Shown piece by piece: positions 33,459-35,690 of a DNA stretch of 35,690 nucleotides. The DNA lies in the NCBI GenBank assembly GCA_910587065.1, contig CAJUMA010000015.1, positions 1-35,690 of the forward strand. Direction: 5' to 3'. The notes beneath the pieces were generated by a model, which saw nothing but the letters and a program-made list of their open reading frames with translations, was not told the DNA's origin and ran no database searches. Numbering within the stretch: the stretch's first letter is position 1; each line of letters starts with the position of its first letter. The stretch comes from an uncultured Bacilli bacterium. Lineage in GTDB: Bacteria > Bacillota_I > Bacilli_A > RF39 > UBA660. The position numbers were made by a program, and so were the translations under genes.

Positions 33459-33884
33459 ATGTTTTTTTATAAAAAAGATAATATAGAAATCTCTTTAATA
33501 GAAGAAGAAATATTGATGCTGTATTAAAAATATTTAATTCCTTTGATTTTAACGTTTCTTTAGATACTGGTGTAAGGCCAAGTACAAGTAAATTTGAAAA
33601 TACTATTAGAACTAACTTAGCGTTAGAAAAAAAGTATGATGCAGTTCTTGTATTAAAAAAAGATGGGAATGTGATTGGGTACTTTTAACATATGTTGCTA
33701 TGATGTTAACCTCGGCAGTAAACTGCGATGTTTCGTGTATATGTTATCACAGAAATAAGTATCAGCTATTTTTATGAGTTATGATGAATATGCAGCTTTT
33801 ATGGAAGAAAAGATGAATCAAGATTTAGAAAACTTTAGAGATTTTCTAGATTCGGACATTGGAAAATCTATAATGAATTTATAA
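33459..33884 (+). pseudogene. Decayed gene of unknown family
   Basis: ATG 33459 follows TATAAT at 33426-33431 and AAAGGAAG. It reads 22 codons and stops. A second frame then reads NIDAVLKIFNSFDFNVSLDT and on to DAVLVLKKDGNVIGYF. A third continues DWVLLTYVAMMLTSAVNCDV. ATG 33774 finally gives 36 residues (MSYDEYAAFMEEKMNQDLEN...) to 33884. At least two shifts separate pieces that look like one former gene of about 140 codons. I do not recognise the family. The 36-residue end could still be translated, but its ribosome site is poor. Confidence 0.45.
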
Positions 33885-33914
33885 CAATTAAATAAAAATT
33901 TTATTACAATAAGC

Positions 33915-33943
33915 AAAACTCGTTTTTATGACGAGTTTTTATT
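33915..33943 (+). terminator. Terminator after the decayed gene
   Basis: AAAACTCGT (33915-33923) pairs with ACGAGTTTT (33931-33939) and ends in a T-rich run. Confidence 0.8.
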
Positions 33944-34027
33944 TAATAATGATAATCGTTAACTTTATATAAGTATTGAATAAAAATCTAAATGAAGTTA
34001 TTTAAAAATAAGAGGAGGTAGAGGTTA

Positions 34028-34087
34028 ATGAAGAGTTTAAAAGAATTAGAAAAAGAGGACAATATTTGTAAAATTGGATTAATGTAA
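34028..34087 (+). CDS. 19-residue ORF at the right end of the element
   Basis: A strong ribosome site (GAGGAGGT at 34012-34019) precedes ATG 34028, which opens a 19-residue charged peptide (MKSLKELEKEDNICKIGLM). It stops 31 bases before the right arm of the element. Such a strong site in front of so short a frame suggests the start of a gene truncated by the att junction, or a tiny accessory protein. No family can be assigned. Confidence 0.35.
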   Translation: MKSLKELEKEDNICKIGLM

Positions 34088-34118
34088 TAAATATATTTGT
34101 GGTCGAGTTGATGTATTA

Positions 34119-34134
34119 TCGTAACACTTTGTTC
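34119..34134 (+). repeat. Right junction of the integrated element (att site)
   Basis: TCGTAACACTT (34119-34129) is the right arm, the inverse of the left arm at 9 of 11 bases. GTTC at 34131-34134 is the shared core, and the interrupted gene resumes at 34135. Confidence 0.8.
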
Positions 34135-34708
34135 AAATAGATTAACACCATCACCTTGACCAGCAATAAATGCACTAGTTAAATTAGCGAAATCTACTGA
34201 AGAATCAATTTTAACATTTTTTATTTCTTCATTTTTTAAAGCGTTAGTGAAATTAAGAAGTGGCATTCCAGCACTTCTTCCAGCTAGAATAGTTAAACCA
34301 TCAATATCTTTGAAATCATGATAATTAATCCCGTTTCTTAGAACTAAGAATTGACCATCACGTTTTGTAAGTCCAGCGAATGATTTTAAGTAATCATTAT
34401 TCTTTTCATTGTATACGTAAATTGTTGCTTCTGGACCACAGAAACCTATTTCTACATCTCCGCTTAACACAGATGCAGCAACATTATTTGCACCACTTGT
34501 TAAAATAACTTCAATATCTAAATCTTCAAAATATCCATTTTTTAAGGCTACATACCATGGAGCATAGAATGTTGAATGGGTTACTTCAGCTACTCTTATC
34601 TTATTTATTTTAGAGTCTGTCTTTTTTTCTTTTGATATAACTACTATAACTGTTGCAGTAATAAGTATTATACCAATTAGAATAGTTATTAACAATTTTC
34701 TCAAATAA

Positions 34709-34745
34709 AATAACCTCCTATTCAGTGTATTATATGGAGGTTATT
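34709..34745 (-). promoter_or_regulatory. Hairpin ending the DedA gene and covering the ribosome site of the next gene
   Basis: On the minus strand AATAACCTCC pairs perfectly (10 bp) with GGAGGTTATT, and the second arm is followed by TTATTT. It overlaps the DedA stop codon and should act as its terminator. The second arm is also the AGGAGG ribosome site of the binding-protein gene. A TATAAT lies in the loop (34734-34729), so RNA started there would lack the first arm and leave the site open, while read-through RNA from DedA would hide it. Confidence 0.6.
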
Positions 34746-35340
34746 TAGATATAGTTACAATTTTATTTTTATTTATTATTTTTTTTAAGATATATATAAT
34801 TAAGAATATAATAATTAAAGGTTTATAGTAGTCTTTTATTATATGAGAAACAATCAAATAGTTTTCACCAATCATATTGCCTAATAAAATAAGAATAGTA
34901 TTCCAAATAAAACTACCTATTGTTGTAAGAATTGTAAATTCCATTATATTCATTTTGGCAATACCAGCCGGGATAGATATTAAACTCCGGATTATAGGAG
35001 CAAGTCTTCCGAAGAGAACTGATTTTTTACCAGATTTTTCAAATTCCGTTATAGTTTTATTGGTATTATTTTTGTTTAGTTTTAGTATTTTAATTATTTT
35101 ATCATTTAAAAAGTAGCCTAAATAATAAAGAATTATAGCACCAACAACAGATCCTAAAGTTGCTGATATAATAATGAGAAAAAGATTTAATTTAGCTTCA
35201 TCAGCAATAAAACCCGAGAATGTTAAAATTATTTCTGAAGGAATTGGAGGAAATAAATTTTCAATCATGATTAAAAGAAATATTCCAAAGTATCCAAATT
35301 TGTTTATCATATTTAATATAAATGTATTTATAGCTATCAC
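34741..35340 (-). CDS. DedA-family membrane protein
   Basis: The 199-residue protein has the DedA/VTT fold: ENLFPPIPSEIILTFSGF near residues 27-44 with the membrane-embedded acidic residues, GAIILYYLGYF, then FGRLAPIIRSLISIPAGIAK near residues 111-130 with the two conserved Arg, and a final hydrophobic helix. DedA proteins help keep the membrane potential and recycle lipid carriers; some flip undecaprenyl phosphate. The basic C-terminus (KKIINKNKIVTISK) points to the cytosol. The gene stands directly upstream of the interrupted ABC operon. It may have been the operon's first gene, but a hairpin separates them. Confidence 0.9.
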   Translation of the reverse strand: MIAINTFILNMINKFGYFGIFLLIMIENLFPPIPSEIILTFSGFIADEAKLNLFLIIISATLGSVVGAIILYYLGYFLNDKIIKILKLNKNNTNKTITEFEKSGKKSVLFGRLAPIIRSLISIPAGIAKMNIMEFTILTTIGSFIWNTILILLGNMIGENYLIVSHIIKDYYKPLIIIFLIIYILKKIINKNKIVTISK

Positions 35341-35406
35341 CTTTGTTTATATTATATGCTTTTTTTATATATTTTATGTTATAGTGTAGAGAATGGAGAG
35401 TGTATT

Positions 35407-35582
35407 ATGAATGAAGATAAAGTTGCTTTAGATCCTGTTAGTAGTGAGGATTTTAAAAAGTAGATTCTGATGACGCTTTTATTTTAACAATTGTGATTTA
35501 TGCAATTGGTTTTGCTATAACTTGTTTTTTAATTCTTTTCTTATTTGGTATGTTAGTTGAAATAATTAAAAGTTTGCCTTAG
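35407..35582 (+). pseudogene. Small single-span membrane protein gene broken by one base in an A run
   Basis: ATG 35407 (after GGAG and a TATAGT box) reads MNEDKVALDPVSSEDFKK and stops at 35461-35463. The A5 run at 35456-35460 with one more A would continue in frame as VDSDDAFILTIVIYAIGFAI and a hydrophobic segment to a stop at 35582, giving about 57 residues with one membrane helix. The protein is unknown. The shift could be a sequencing error or real decay. Nothing is recognised in 35583-35690. Confidence 0.55.
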
Positions 35583-35690
35583 ATAAAATATGAAATATCC
35601 TGTATAAGGGTGTTTTTTATAACTCAAAATAGCATATCAGTAAATAAGTGAAAAGAATGCGTAAAAAATAACCAAACACTTGTACAAAAA

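Larger units (their letters stand above)
17758..34134. mobile_element. 16.4-kb integrated element inserted in a substrate-binding protein gene
   Basis: The element is defined by the split host gene. Joining 34135 onward to 17757 downward (minus strand) through a single GTTC restores the reading frame G-V-N-L-F-E-P-N-A-T across the break. The ends have imperfect inverted arms around the shared GTTC, as expected for the two halves of a serine-integrase attP. The element encodes one large serine recombinase (25371-26945) but no relaxase, conjugation or phage structural gene that I can see. It may be a mobilisable or simple integrative element, or a composite. The serine recombinase is its probable, unproven, integrase. 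Confidence 0.88.
33988..34704 (-). pseudogene. N-terminal half of the split substrate-binding protein gene
   Basis: From the TTG at 34704, eight bases after AGGAGG, the frame encodes an uncleaved-type membrane anchor (MRKLLITILIGIILITATVI; no lipobox Cys). The N-terminal lobe of an NMT1/SsuA-like binding protein follows: VAEVTHSTFYAPWYVALKNG, then GFCGPEATIYVYNE. This pattern matches YtlA-type proteins. At GDGVNLFE (34134) it passes into element DNA and reads about 49 unrelated codons to 33988. A truncated anchored lobe may be made, but without the C-terminal half it cannot form a full ligand site. Confidence 0.92.

Noticed and set aside
17353..34704. Explaining the split gene by inversion instead of insertion
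   Set aside because: Both halves keep the same strand and the original order, and the frame is restored through a single GTTC; an inversion would flip one half or the intervening order of host genes.
34741..35340. Plus-strand frames opposite DedA (34877-35116, 35174-35389)
   Set aside because: They are complements of the DedA coding region without ribosome sites.
1..35690. tRNA, rRNA or CRISPR arrays
   Set aside because: No cloverleaf ending in CCA, ribosomal RNA segment or regularly spaced short repeat was recognised.

Overview
The window looks like the chromosome of an AT-rich Gram-positive bacterium, probably an uncultured gut Bacilli or Mollicutes-related lineage. The evidence is the very low GC, UGA used as a stop, a class B RNase P RNA, a Bacillus-like LexA box, and the Firmicutes gene order gpsB-rnpB and rodZ-pgsA-recA-rny. 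The lineage is inferred from gene content alone.

Left part (1-17.75 kb). It opens with the 3' end of a phage tail-type protein and a broken Rpn-type nuclease relic. An SDR / methionine-gamma-lyase-like gene pair and an anchored cell-wall amidase follow. The conserved block gpsB, rnpB, rodZ-like, pgsA, recA (with LexA box) and rny comes next; cinA, usual between pgsA and recA, is missing. Between rny and a dGTPase-like gene is a 390-base region without an annotated gene. It holds a promoter under a 21-base dyad, a leader that can fold two ways, a 32-codon single-span membrane peptide, and a convergent small RNA whose terminator lies inside the peptide's last codons. That is the layout of a type I toxin-antitoxin locus, and I recognise no known family. 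A CDF metal exporter, a nucleotidase, a PH-like protein and a degenerate J-domain protein follow, then a minus-strand YtlACD/SsuABC-type ABC operon.

Integrated element (17.76-34.13 kb). The substrate-binding protein gene of that operon is cut in two. Its C-terminal half is at 17.35-17.76 kb and its N-terminal half at 34.13-34.70 kb, on the same strand and in the right order. Both breakpoints carry GTTC, and joining the halves through one GTTC restores the frame exactly. The intervening 16,377 bases are therefore an insertion. Its ends carry imperfect inverted arms (9 of 11 bases) and it encodes one large serine recombinase, placed unusually near the middle. I see no conjugation or phage genes. 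The cargo is an unknown protein, a YgjV-like membrane protein, a HAD-PlsC acyltransferase fusion overlapping an SGNH-hydrolase-like gene, a hybrid histidine kinase with two receivers, a possible ADP-ribosyltransferase-fold protein, an ElyC/SanA-type envelope protein and two MacB-type ABC exporters. The right end holds decayed genes, including a CAP-domain relic and a J-domain/coiled-coil gene frameshifted in an A8 run.

Right part (34.13-35.69 kb). The N-terminal half of the binding protein, a DedA-family membrane protein and a small frameshifted membrane protein complete the window. Several short genes are broken by single-base shifts, often in A runs, so sequencing error and real decay should be separated before reading much into any one of them.
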